Assembly: GCA_900472675.1 (NCBI GenBank)
Contig: UCJA01000018.1
Location: 1-64,000 of the forward strand
Source: Hyphomicrobiales bacterium
GTDB lineage: Bacteria; Pseudomonadota; Alphaproteobacteria; Rhizobiales; Rhizobiaceae
Direction: 5' to 3'
DNA: 64,000 nt
The position numbers and the translations under genes are program-made. Numbering within the stretch: position 1 is the first letter of the stretch; every line of letters begins with the position of its first letter. The notes beneath the pieces were generated by a model. That model did no database searches. It saw only the letters and a program-made list of their open reading frames with translations, and was not told the DNA's origin. Below, piece by piece: positions 31,694-39,304 of the stretch.

Positions 31694-32683
31694 ATGACCA
31701 GAGTAGTTAGAATTCACGAATATGGCGACGCCAGTGTACTCCGGATCGATGACCTGGAAGTCCCGGCGCCAGCGGCCGACGAGGTTCAGATCAAGGTCAA
31801 GGCAATCGGGATCAACCGTGCGGAGATCATGTTCCGCAATCACGCCTATCTGCAGGATGCACGCTTTCCAAGCCGTCTTGGCTACGAAGCCTCAGGCGTC
31901 ATCGAGATGGTCGGTGCATCTGTCAAAGGTTTCGCCATCGGTGACGTGGTCAGCGTCGTTCCCTCACCGGACATTTCTAACGGAGGGACCTACGGCGAAC
32001 TGGTCAACGTGCAATCGCGCTTGGTCGTCAGACATCCGGAGAACTTGTCTTTCGAGCAAGGCGCAGCGGTTTGGATGGCATATGTTACAGCGTGGGGCGG
32101 CCTGATCGAGCAGGCAAAGCTTTCCCAAGGAGAGGCTGTCATCATATCAGCGGCATCAAGCAGTGTCGGCATCGCGGCGTTCCAAATCGCTAAAATTGTA
32201 GGCGCGACCGTCATTGCGACGACGCGAACCAGCTCTAAGGGCCAAGCCCTTCTTGATGCTGGCGCCGACTACGTCGTCGCGACGGAAGAAGAAGACCTTG
32301 CTATTCGGGTTCTTGAAATCACGAATGGCATCGGCGCTCGGGTCGTGTTCGATCCGGTAGGCGGACCTTCGTTCGGGCCTTTGACGGCCGCCATGGCGCG
32401 GGGTGGCATCCTGCTTGAATATGGTGTTCTCAGCGCTGAGCCAACGCCATTCCCGCTCCTTACAGTCCTGAGCAAGAGCCTGACCCTGAAGGGCTACCTC
32501 TACACCGAAGTCGTGTCGGACGATGCGGTCCTCGAACGCGCCAAGACTTTCATCACAGACGGTTTGGTGTCGGGCGCGCTAAGGCCCCTGATCGCACGTA
32601 CCTTCGCCTTCGACGACATCCAAGACGCTCATCGTTTTTTGGAATCCAACGAGCAAATCGGTAAGGTCGTCGTCACACTCTGA
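31694..32683 (+). CDS. MDR family oxidoreductase (zinc-dependent alcohol dehydrogenase/quinone oxidoreductase family)
   Basis: A 329-residue medium-chain reductase. It has IGINRAEIMFRNHAYLQDA and LGYEASGVIEMVG in the GroES-like domain, IISAASSSVGIAAFQIAKI as the nucleotide site, and VFDPVGGPSFGPLTAAMARGG in the catalytic part. No zinc cysteines are present, so it is of the quinone oxidoreductase/enoyl reductase type. The ATG at 31694 has GGAG upstream; an in-frame start at 31553 would cross operator sites 5 and 6 and is rejected. It is divergent from the tautomerase, and both appear to be controlled by the TetR at 30338. Confidence 0.86.
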   Translation: MTRVVRIHEYGDASVLRIDDLEVPAPAADEVQIKVKAIGINRAEIMFRNHAYLQDARFPSRLGYEASGVIEMVGASVKGFAIGDVVSVVPSPDISNGGTYGELVNVQSRLVVRHPENLSFEQGAAVWMAYVTAWGGLIEQAKLSQGEAVIISAASSSVGIAAFQIAKIVGATVIATTRTSSKGQALLDAGADYVVATEEEDLAIRVLEITNGIGARVVFDPVGGPSFGPLTAAMARGGILLEYGVLSAEPTPFPLLTVLSKSLTLKGYLYTEVVSDDAVLERAKTFITDGLVSGALRPLIARTFAFDDIQDAHRFLESNEQIGKVVVTL

Positions 32684-32953
32684 CCCAATTGCGCCATATC
32701 GAGTCGGCGTCGATCAGGACCAAGCAAAGCCATGAAGGTGCTTTGGGGATTGATCGCGATTTCGTCGTGACAGCCAGCACCCAACAGACATGCCCCACGT
32801 CCGCGACCGTTGCGGGCGTGTATTTTCTATTTGGCGCGTTCACAGCGGCCGCCATTCTGCACCCTGACCGACGTATGCATGACATTTTAGCTAAAGCGCT
32901 TAAGCCTTGGACTATGATAACCGAGACGCACGGTCGCAATACCAAAAGGATCG

Positions 32954-33862
32954 ATGATCATGCGCGCAATGCAAGCCGCTGCCTTCGGCGGCTATGACAA
33001 CCTCGAGCTGGTCGACGTTCAGAAACCTATTGCGACCGACGGCAAGCTGCTGGTGCGGATCACCGCAGCGGATGTGACCCCACTCGACAACACCATCCTG
33101 CACGGCCACATAGACGTCGCTACTGCGCCCCTGGTGCTCGGCAGCGAAGGCGCCGGCGTGATCGAGGGCGGCGACGCCGAGTTCCCGAACGGCAGCCGCG
33201 TCATGTTTATGGGACCGTTCGGCCTCTTTGAGAGCGGCACATTTGCTGAGTACGTCGCTGTTCCCAGGGAACTGCTAGGGCGCATTCCTGACAATGTTAC
33301 CGATGTCGAAGCAGCCGGCGTTCCGGTCGCCTACCTGACCGCCTATCTTGCGCTTAAAAACTCCGGCTTTGCACCCGGCAAGGTTGTTTTCGCGCCAGCT
33401 ATCGGTGGGTCGGTTGGCAATGCTGCAACGCAGCTGGCGAAGGCTCTGGGGGCCAAACACGCGATTTCCTCGACCACCAACGCCAACAAGGCTATCGAGG
33501 CCACGAAGCTCGGCTTCGATGAGGTGATAGATCAAACCAAGGAATCGCTTGTAGCTGGACTCAATCGCATCACTGTCGGCTATGGTGCCGATATCGTCAT
33601 CGACGCCATCGGTGGCGAAGTCCTAAGCGGCACGCTGCCCGCGCTCGCACAGAAGGGGTCCCTAACGACCATCGGTTATGCCGGCGGCCAGGAAGCTACG
33701 ATCAACGTCATGCAGCTCATCTGGAAGTCGGCGACGATCAAAAGCTTCCTGCTCTTTAAAGAAAGCGTCGAGGACCGCAGCGACGCATTCAAAATAGTTT
33801 ACGGCCTACACGATAGGCTTCAGACGTGTTGGCCTGAAACCGTCTTCAATGCAAAAAACTGA
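32954..33862 (+). CDS. MDR family oxidoreductase, 3'-truncated
   Basis: A 302-residue medium-chain reductase. ADVTPLDNTILHGHID and PLVLGSEGAGVIEGG are the N-terminal catalytic domain, VVFAPAIGGSVGNAATQLAKALG is the NADPH site, and VIDAIGGEVLSGTLPALAQKG follows. AAAAGGA precedes the ATG. Related enzymes are about 320-330 residues and end in a conserved GKVV-type strand. Here similarity stops around EDRSDAFKIVYGL, and the last 18 residues, starting HDRLQTCW, look unrelated. I conclude that the 3' end was lost at a breakpoint near 33810. The remaining domain may still fold, but activity is doubtful. Confidence 0.75.
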   Translation: MIMRAMQAAAFGGYDNLELVDVQKPIATDGKLLVRITAADVTPLDNTILHGHIDVATAPLVLGSEGAGVIEGGDAEFPNGSRVMFMGPFGLFESGTFAEYVAVPRELLGRIPDNVTDVEAAGVPVAYLTAYLALKNSGFAPGKVVFAPAIGGSVGNAATQLAKALGAKHAISSTTNANKAIEATKLGFDEVIDQTKESLVAGLNRITVGYGADIVIDAIGGEVLSGTLPALAQKGSLTTIGYAGGQEATINVMQLIWKSATIKSFLLFKESVEDRSDAFKIVYGLHDRLQTCWPETVFNAKN

Positions 33863-34012
33863 ATGGATCCCGAATTCGTCAAACGCTTGGCGAATAAGAT
33901 AGCTGTGCCTGTAGTCCGACGCGCCCTCACCAGCCCTAAAGTAAGCGCGATGCTCCAGATAGCCCAGCGACGCGGCGAGCGTATCGATCGTCGGCTTAGG
34001 TGTCTCTGTCAT
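33806..34012 (-). pseudogene. 5' fragment of an unidentified gene, cut by the 33.81 kb breakpoint
   Basis: A 68-residue frame on the minus strand, starting at an ATG at 34012. The peptide from residue 1 to about 60 (ASLGYLEHRAYFRAGEGASD, then QAFDEFGIHSVFCIED) has a natural-looking composition and codon use; the last residues come from the neighbouring oxidoreductase sequence. No clear ribosome-binding site precedes it. I do not recognise the family. The coincidence of two truncated coding regions facing each other at one point supports a recombination junction. Confidence 0.4.
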
Positions 34013-34247
34013 CTATATAACCACGAATCTCATTTATGCAGTGAGCGTACCCCGCCCCCTCGCCCACATCAACAACTAAACCACTGATTCTACTATTAAA
34101 ATATGAAGGCTTTAAAAGCTCAGCAAGTTCAATGGCTTATGGAACGTCTCCGGAACAAACGGTCGCTTCGGGTGGCGGTGAGCCGTCAGCCATAGGCTGT
34201 GAGTGGGAGAGCTGGGGATATCGCCTCCACTGCAGTCCTAGCCACTC

Positions 34248-34595
34248 ATGCCAGGTAGCAGCGCGGTTAATCTAATGCGGGCTGCAGACACCGCTTTAAT
34301 CTGGAAGACGCATGAGCTTGCCACAGGTTGTAGATATGTAGCGAACGTATTTCATACCTTGAATACGCTGAGCCCTACTTGCCGTCAGAACGGCGATTCG
34401 GGAACAGGCCATTTGCTTATCTCTGAAGCGTACGCTGTGGCGGAGGCGATTTTCGGGGAACGCCACCAAGTTTCACCACTCGTGCTCAGAAATCTTGGTT
34501 TCATCGAAATCGAGTTGGGGAGATTGGTAGCTGCCCACGCCACTCTAAATCGCTCGGCAAAAGCGGTCCTTGCCAAACTCAACTTAAAGAACTGA
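34248..34595 (+). CDS. hypothetical protein, possible TPR-like remnant
   Basis: A 115-residue frame. Its C-terminal half, SEAYAVAEAIFGERHQVSPL followed by LRNLGFIEIELGRLVAAHATL, has the helix-turn-helix spacing of a tetratricopeptide repeat (A at positions 8 and 20, G/Y/L pattern). The N-terminal half shows nothing. There is no clear ribosome-binding site before the ATG at 34248. It lies in a lower-GC stretch between the breakpoint and the DUF1612 gene and may be a decayed remnant. Confidence 0.3.
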   Translation: MPGSSAVNLMRAADTALIWKTHELATGCRYVANVFHTLNTLSPTCRQNGDSGTGHLLISEAYAVAEAIFGERHQVSPLVLRNLGFIEIELGRLVAAHATLNRSAKAVLAKLNLKN

Positions 34596-34660
34596 CCGCA
34601 TTAGGAGCCGGATTAAAATCGAGGCTTGTAACAGCCGAACGCGAAAGCGGTTCGGCACCT

Positions 34661-35791
34661 CTACAAACATCCCCACGCCCGAAACCTCCCCCTCCCCGTC
34701 ATCTCGCGCAAGCCCAGCTCCAAAACAATCCGCCGCGCCGCCTGCGGCGTGACCTCGAGCGTCTTCGCCACCATCGCGGCCGACACGAGCGGTTTCGCCA
34801 TCACCAGTTCGACCAGTTCCGGCAGTTTTGAAGACGTCCGGCGCCCGTCCAGCTTTCGGTCCATCATCGTCTTCGCCAGTATCAGGCGGTCATGCTCTTT
34901 CATGCCGATCTCGGCGGCCGCCAAAAACCCGTGGGCGATGGCGAGCAGCCGGGTCTCCCGATCACGATGCCGGCGTCGATCGACCGGGATGGTTTTGAGG
35001 CCGAGATTGATGGCGGCGAGATGCGCACCGGTGGTGACGCCTGCCTGACGCAGGATGGAGGCGGCCAGTAGCCGGCCGAGCCAGGGCGCATGCTGCAGAA
35101 CGGCCAGCTCGTTCCAGGCATCGAGGGCGACGATCGCCTGCAGCACCGCCGGCAGATTTTCAGCCTGCCGCAACACGCCGCGCCACTCGTCGAGCCTGGC
35201 ATCCTCGTCCCAGTCGAGATCATAGACCAGTGCGTCTCTATCCGCGGCGCCACTCCGGCCGGGCCGAGTTGCGTTCTCAATTGCGGCCTCCGATCGGGCG
35301 AGCACCGCATCGATGGCGGCATAGTCGACGCCGGAAAGATTCTCGACGTCGGCGTCGTCATCCCCCTCCCCTTCCGGATCGATTGTGACCGCAAGCCGGA
35401 TGGCACCGATCGTCTGCGCCTCTTCAGTGTCAGCCGTCGTGATCTCCGCGGTTTTCCGCAGCGAGCGGATGCCGTCAGCAGACAGCGCCCAATCGGGGGA
35501 TTGGCCAGCGATCCGCCGACGCGTGCGCAGCACGTCGCGGGCGATGGTCAGTTCGTGGGTGGGCGTGCGAATATCCTTCGTGGCATCGTGGAGGACAAGG
35601 TCTTCGAGATGCACCAATTCGCCGTCGATCCACAGCGAGGCACACGCATCGGTGAATTGGGACCGCTCGATCCAGCCGTGCCCAACCGGCGAACGGGCGA
35701 CCCGCTCGTCGAGACGAGCCAAGGCGATACCGGCGTCGAAGGCCGGCCGCATCAGGGCGGTTATGCTGATTATCGAAATATCGTAAGTCAT
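34661..35791 (-). CDS. RHE_PE00001 family protein (DUF1612 with C-terminal HTH)
   Basis: A 376-residue protein of a family found on rhizobial plasmids. It has a helical N-terminal region that includes WIERSQFTDACASLWIDGELV (DUF1612-type) and an acidic centre (EGEGDDDADVENLSGVDY) near residues 137-154. A C-terminal helix-turn-helix (AKPLVSAAMVAKTLEVTPQAARRIVLELG) is followed by LREMTGRGRFRAWG. The HTH suggests DNA binding, perhaps in plasmid maintenance or regulation of the nearby genes; the function is not known. The ATG at 35791 lacks a good ribosome-binding site, so the start is uncertain. It is divergent from the vapBC genes. Confidence 0.75.
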   Translation of the reverse strand: MTYDISIISITALMRPAFDAGIALARLDERVARSPVGHGWIERSQFTDACASLWIDGELVHLEDLVLHDATKDIRTPTHELTIARDVLRTRRRIAGQSPDWALSADGIRSLRKTAEITTADTEEAQTIGAIRLAVTIDPEGEGDDDADVENLSGVDYAAIDAVLARSEAAIENATRPGRSGAADRDALVYDLDWDEDARLDEWRGVLRQAENLPAVLQAIVALDAWNELAVLQHAPWLGRLLAASILRQAGVTTGAHLAAINLGLKTIPVDRRRHRDRETRLLAIAHGFLAAAEIGMKEHDRLILAKTMMDRKLDGRRTSSKLPELVELVMAKPLVSAAMVAKTLEVTPQAARRIVLELGLREMTGRGRFRAWGCL

Positions 35792-35882
35792 TGATATTAT
35801 GGTAAACGATTTCCTAAAAGAACACTATATGATTATTGCTGTTCTTCACATGGTATGATCTGAAGTTGACGCTCTAACCATC

Positions 35883-35899
35883 GATAAGTACCTCTTATC
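35883..35899. promoter_or_regulatory. candidate operator of the vapBC promoter region
   Basis: Inverted repeat GATAAG-N5-CTTATC about 80 bases upstream of vapB. Further down, GCCATCTATGG and TTGCCATCTCG repeat GCCATCT twice 23 bases apart. VapB-type antitoxins bind such repeats in their own promoters. The evidence is only the repeats and their location. Confidence 0.35.
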
Positions 35900-35980
35900 A
35901 GAGGTGAGCCATCTATGGTAATATTCTTGCCATCTCGTATACAATCTCTATAGTGAAGCCACGATTTCACGAGGCACACC

Positions 35981-36238
35981 ATGTCCGAACCGCAGCTCTC
36001 CATTCGCAGCAGCAAGGCCCGAGATCTGGCCCATGCCCTCTCCCGCCGCACGGGACAGCCGATCAACCGGCTCGTCGAACTGGCACTCGAGCGTTACGAT
36101 CAGGAGCTGCGCGCTGACAACATCCGCTATCCAATGGACGCGGTATGGGATCTGGCAGCTGAGGATCTACGCAATATCGCACCCGGCACGACGTCCAATC
36201 ACGATGACTTCTACGATGAGAACGGTCTGCCGATATGA
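35981..36238 (+). CDS. vapB: type II antitoxin, VapB family
   Basis: An 85-residue antitoxin. LSIRSSKARDLAHALSRRTG followed by RLVELALERYDQEL is the ribbon-helix-helix DNA-binding domain. The acidic C-terminus (DEDFYDENGLPI-like, residues 60-85) would bind and inhibit the toxin. GAGG lies seven bases upstream of the ATG at 35981. Its stop overlaps the vapC start by four bases (ATGA), the usual coupling. A 158-base region between it and the DUF1612 gene carries candidate operator repeats. Confidence 0.85.
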   Translation: MSEPQLSIRSSKARDLAHALSRRTGQPINRLVELALERYDQELRADNIRYPMDAVWDLAAEDLRNIAPGTTSNHDDFYDENGLPI

Positions 36239-36639
36239 TTGCCGTCGATACGTCTGTCATCATCGCGATATCGATGAAAGAGATGGAAGCAGATGTGTTC
36301 AAACCACTGATGGGACGCGAGCCGGTCATCATTGGTTGGCCGACCCTGCTTGAGGCAAGGATGGTCCTGTCGGGTAAAGGTTTCGTCAGTGCCGCCAAAA
36401 TGATCGGGCGGCTTGCCGAAACTCCGAATGTCACGACTGTCGCTTTCGATGGGAGGCACTACCGGGCGGCAGAAGAGGCTTTCCAGCGTTTTGGCCGTGG
36501 TCGTCATCCAGCTGCGCTCAATATGGGCGACTGCTTCTCCTACGCTGTTGCCGCTGTTGCCAAGGCGCCGCTCCTGTTCAAAGGGCATGACTTCGGCCAC
36601 ACTGATCTCAGACTGCATCCCGCGTCGTCGATGGCATGA
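36235..36639 (+). CDS. vapC: type II toxin, VapC PIN-domain ribonuclease
   Basis: A 134-residue PIN-domain ribonuclease. The acidic metal-binding residues are all visible: D5 in IAVDTSVII, E40 in PTLLEARM, D99 in NMGDCFSYAVA and D119 in FKGHDFGHTDL. PIN toxins cut structured RNA such as initiator tRNA or the sarcin-ricin loop. The gene overlaps both vapB and the following recombinase gene by four bases, so all three are translationally coupled. This ties plasmid stability (toxin-antitoxin) to plasmid resolution. Confidence 0.87.
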   Translation: MIAVDTSVIIAISMKEMEADVFKPLMGREPVIIGWPTLLEARMVLSGKGFVSAAKMIGRLAETPNVTTVAFDGRHYRAAEEAFQRFGRGRHPAALNMGDCFSYAVAAVAKAPLLFKGHDFGHTDLRLHPASSMA

Positions 36640-37781
36640 CAAGCGCTGGCTCAGACCCGGTCGACCGTCGCTCTCATGAGCTGGACACGATCGCTGCCGT
36701 CCTTACGCTCGATCGCCGCGACGAACTCGCCGAACTGTTGACCGACCAGGATGTCGAAACGCTCCGGCATCTGGTCAACGAGGGCATGGGACAAAACACC
36801 CTTCGGGCACTGACGTCTGATCTGGCTTATCTTCAGGCCTGGTGCCTGGCGGCGACAGGACGATCCCTGCCATGGCCTGCACCCGAAGCCCTTCTCCTGA
36901 AATTCGTCGCCCACCATCTCTGGCAACCGGAACAACGCGACATTGATCCTCTTCACGGAATGCCGGCAGTTGTCGAGGAGAGCCTGCGGGAGCAACGCTT
37001 CCTTCGATCGCCCGGGCCGCATGCACCCGATACGGTGCGCCGGCGGTTGGCCAGCTGGTCGACGCTCACGAAATGGCGCGGGCTGGCCGGTGTCTTCTCC
37101 GCCCCTTCGCTCAAGTCCGCAATACGCCTTGCAGTGCGGGCGACGCCGCGGCCGAGAAAACGCAAGAGCGCCAAGGCGGTGACCGGCGATGTGCTTTCCA
37201 AGATGCTGGCGACTTGCAGCACCGACAGCCTCCGCGATATCCGTGACCGGGCTATCCTCATGGTCGCCTTCGCGTCGGGCGGCCGGCGCCGCAGCGAGAT
37301 CGCTGGTCTTCGAATCGAGCAACTCAGCGTCGAGCAACCGATCGAAACGGACAGCGGCCCTCCCCTCCCCTCTCGCGCCATCCATCTCGGCCGCACCAAA
37401 ACATCCGGCGCAGATCACGAAGAAATCGTCTATCTCACCGGTCGTCCTGTCGATGCGCTCGATGCCTGGCTCGTGGTTGCCCAGATCGAAAGCGGCAGCA
37501 TTTTTCGCAAGATCGATCGTTGGGGGAATGTGTCAAAGCGAGCGCTGGAGCCGAGTGCCGTCAACCAGATCGTCAAGCAGCGGGCCGAAATGGCCGGGCT
37601 CGATCCTGCCGAATTTTCCGCCCATGGCCTTCGCTCCGGCTATCTGACGGAAGCCGCCAATCGTGGCGTTCCCCTGCCGGAAGCCATGGAGCAATCGCGC
37701 CACCGGTCCATGCAACAGGCGTCCAGCTATTACAACAACGCCACCCGACGCAGTGGAAAGGCGGCTCGGCTTCTGACCTGA
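36636..37781 (+). CDS. tyrosine-type site-specific recombinase/integrase
   Basis: A 381-residue tyrosine recombinase. The catalytic set is present: Arg in ASGGRRRSEIAGL (residues 214-225), Lys255 in GRTKTSG, H330-x-x-R333 in AHGLRSGYLTEAA, His356 in SRHRSMQQ and the nucleophile tyrosine Y365 or Y366 in SSYYNN. The N-terminal ~180 residues form a SAM-like core-binding domain. It resembles plasmid-borne XerC/D-like resolvases that convert multimers to monomers. Its ATG overlaps the vapC stop, so production is coupled to the toxin-antitoxin operon, and it lies just before repC in map order. No attachment sites could be defined, so an integrative role is not excluded. Confidence 0.86.
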   Translation: MTSAGSDPVDRRSHELDTIAAVLTLDRRDELAELLTDQDVETLRHLVNEGMGQNTLRALTSDLAYLQAWCLAATGRSLPWPAPEALLLKFVAHHLWQPEQRDIDPLHGMPAVVEESLREQRFLRSPGPHAPDTVRRRLASWSTLTKWRGLAGVFSAPSLKSAIRLAVRATPRPRKRKSAKAVTGDVLSKMLATCSTDSLRDIRDRAILMVAFASGGRRRSEIAGLRIEQLSVEQPIETDSGPPLPSRAIHLGRTKTSGADHEEIVYLTGRPVDALDAWLVVAQIESGSIFRKIDRWGNVSKRALEPSAVNQIVKQRAEMAGLDPAEFSAHGLRSGYLTEAANRGVPLPEAMEQSRHRSMQQASSYYNNATRRSGKAARLLT

Positions 37782-37901
37782 CCCGGCCGGATCAAGGATG
37801 TCGCCAATTCCTTTGATCCGCCAGATGGGGTTACAGGCCAAACGCCGCAAAAGCAGCCGGGTATGGACCTATCCCCCTGAAAACCATCGGCAAAATCCCA
37901 A

Positions 37902-37918
37902 TTTTGACGGCGGTCAAC
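37902..37918. promoter_or_regulatory. parS-like centromere site downstream of repC
   Basis: TTTTGACGGCGGTCAAC, with inverted repeat TTGAC-GGCG-GTCAA. An identical 17-base copy lies between repA and repB (40325-40341). repABC plasmids carry RepB-binding GTT-type palindromes in these positions. Confidence 0.72.
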
Positions 37919-37932
37919 GCATTTCATCCCGG

Positions 37933-39147
37933 TTATCCGGTCCGCTTCTGGGTTTCGCCGCCTGAGCGCAGCAGCGCCATGATCATCGGGCCGAGCGAAA
38001 ACTCGCCGCGTTTGGCTCTGGCCGTCAGATCGCGCAGATAGCCGCCGGCCGAGTTGATATGCCCTGCCCTTTCGAGAATGCCCGCCATGATGACCGCGGC
38101 ATTTTCCGCCCCCATCGCCTCGCAGGCATCCTGATAGGCGGATGGGCTGACGCCCAGCATCGAGCGGACCACCACCGCGGCCGTCATCAGGTCCCGCCAG
38201 TTGGCAATTGCGCCGCCCGGCCCGTAATCGGCAATCGTCGGGCAAGCCCTCAGCACCATGCCAAGGGGAAAGACCTTTGGCGGCTCGGTAGTCGGCCGGA
38301 TTATCTCGCTCAAGTTCGCGCCCTGCTTTTTTTCTAAGCGAGGTTCAAATTCATGGATGGATTCGGTATTTGAACTCTGTATGTGGCAGCCATTGCGGTC
38401 GGCATTGCCGTCCGTTTTTGTTGGTTTTATCTGCATATTCAGCTGGTTGATGATCTCTTCCCGAAGCAGTGTCATCTCGTCGAGGGTTTCCGCCATCTGT
38501 TGACGGCTTGGAGAGCGTGGAAGGGTGGCTAAAGTGGCGATGTAAATCGCTTCAATCTGCGTCCAGTTACCCTCGGCCCCCTCCTCGATCGCGGCGGTGA
38601 TCAGCTTGCGCACGTCGCGACGGCAAAGCGTCAGGGCTTCTTTGGTCCGCTTGAATAGCCGCAGCTCGGCAGCCACCTGTTGAGCCATGCCAGCAATTTC
38701 GGCAGCCCGCCGCAACAGCGGTTCGAGATCGAAGCCGAAGGCCGTCTCGATTTCACCCGCCTGGTCGCGATGGGCGTAACGTTTGCCGTTCGGGCTGTCG
38801 CGGCGATGGATCAGACCCGCGTCCACCAGGGCCGCCAGATGGCGTCTAAGCGTCGTGCCGGTAATGCCATGGGCGCGGATCGAAAGCTGCGCATTCGAGG
38901 GAAAGACGACGAGACTGGCATCCGGCTTCAGTTCGTTGTGGGGATAGAAGGTCAACAGCGCGTCGAGCACCGCCACGGCCCTGTCCTGCAGGCCGAGCAG
39001 CTGGCGGGCTTCTGCCACGTCGCGGAACACCTTCCACTTTTCAAGCGCCCGCTTCGGTGTCTGTTCCGCCGAGTCGAGCTGGCCTTTCACCAAAGCAAGC
39101 GTCATCGGCCGCCGTCCGAACGGCGTCGTTATCTGTCCAGTCTGCAT
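37933..39147 (-). CDS. repC: plasmid replication initiator RepC
   Basis: A 404-residue RepC. It has the usual N-terminal GRRPMTLALVKGQLDSAE, the conserved KWKVFRDVAEARQLLGLQDR, and a winged-helix DNA-binding domain with PSNAQLSIRAHGITGTTLRR followed by LRRHLAALVDAGLIHRRDSPNG. The C-terminal half is more variable (about residues 250-330) and ends with MTAAVVVRSMLGVSPSAYQDA and GYLRDLTARAKRGEF. RepC is the replication initiator, and in this plasmid family the origin lies inside the repC coding sequence. It is separated from repB by 157 bases that contain the antisense ctRNA, the main brake on its synthesis. Confidence 0.95.
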   Translation of the reverse strand: MQTGQITTPFGRRPMTLALVKGQLDSAEQTPKRALEKWKVFRDVAEARQLLGLQDRAVAVLDALLTFYPHNELKPDASLVVFPSNAQLSIRAHGITGTTLRRHLAALVDAGLIHRRDSPNGKRYAHRDQAGEIETAFGFDLEPLLRRAAEIAGMAQQVAAELRLFKRTKEALTLCRRDVRKLITAAIEEGAEGNWTQIEAIYIATLATLPRSPSRQQMAETLDEMTLLREEIINQLNMQIKPTKTDGNADRNGCHIQSSNTESIHEFEPRLEKKQGANLSEIIRPTTEPPKVFPLGMVLRACPTIADYGPGGAIANWRDLMTAAVVVRSMLGVSPSAYQDACEAMGAENAAVIMAGILERAGHINSAGGYLRDLTARAKRGEFSLGPMIMALLRSGGETQKRTG

Positions 39148-39206
39148 TTTCTTTCACCTTTCAGCAGGCAAAGGAAAAACGCTCACCGAAATGGTGCCAA
39201 AAACTC

Positions 39207-39235
39207 TTGACGAAGATTCGTGAAAATGCGATTCT
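39207..39235 (+). promoter_or_regulatory. candidate promoter of the repABC counter-transcribed RNA
   Basis: TTGACG (39207-39212), a 17-base spacer, then GATTCT (39230-39235) on the strand opposite to repABC. A short transcript starting near 39242 would end at the hairpin at 39256-39291. The -35 element is good; the -10 element is weak. Confidence 0.55.
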
Positions 39236-39241
39236 CTTCTT

Positions 39242-39291
39242 GCTAGAGATCGAGAAGGGCTTCCACGGGCAACCGTTTGGGGGCCTTTTTC
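39242..39291 (+). ncRNA. counter-transcribed RNA (incA-type ctRNA) of repABC
   Basis: A predicted RNA of about 50 nucleotides in the repB-repC gap, antisense to the repC leader. Its 3' part folds into GGGCTTCC-ACGG-GCAA-CCGT-TT-GGGGGCC followed by a run of five T, an intrinsic terminator. All well-studied repABC plasmids have such an RNA here, which represses repC and sets incompatibility. The exact ends are estimates. Confidence 0.7.
39256..39291 (+). terminator. intrinsic terminator of the ctRNA
   Basis: Hairpin with stem parts GGGCTTCC and GGGGGCC plus an inner ACGG/CCGT helix around GCAA, then TTTTTCTTT. The loop GCAA/CCGT helix also serves as the RNA's interaction stem with the repC leader. 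Confidence 0.7.
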
Positions 39292-39304
39292 TTTGCGGTC
39301 TGAC

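Noticed and set aside
33868..33880. GGATCC next to GAATTC, resembling a cloning polylinker
   Set aside because: The bases fit a natural coding frame of the fragment at 33806-34012, and no further linker sites follow. Coincidence is more likely.
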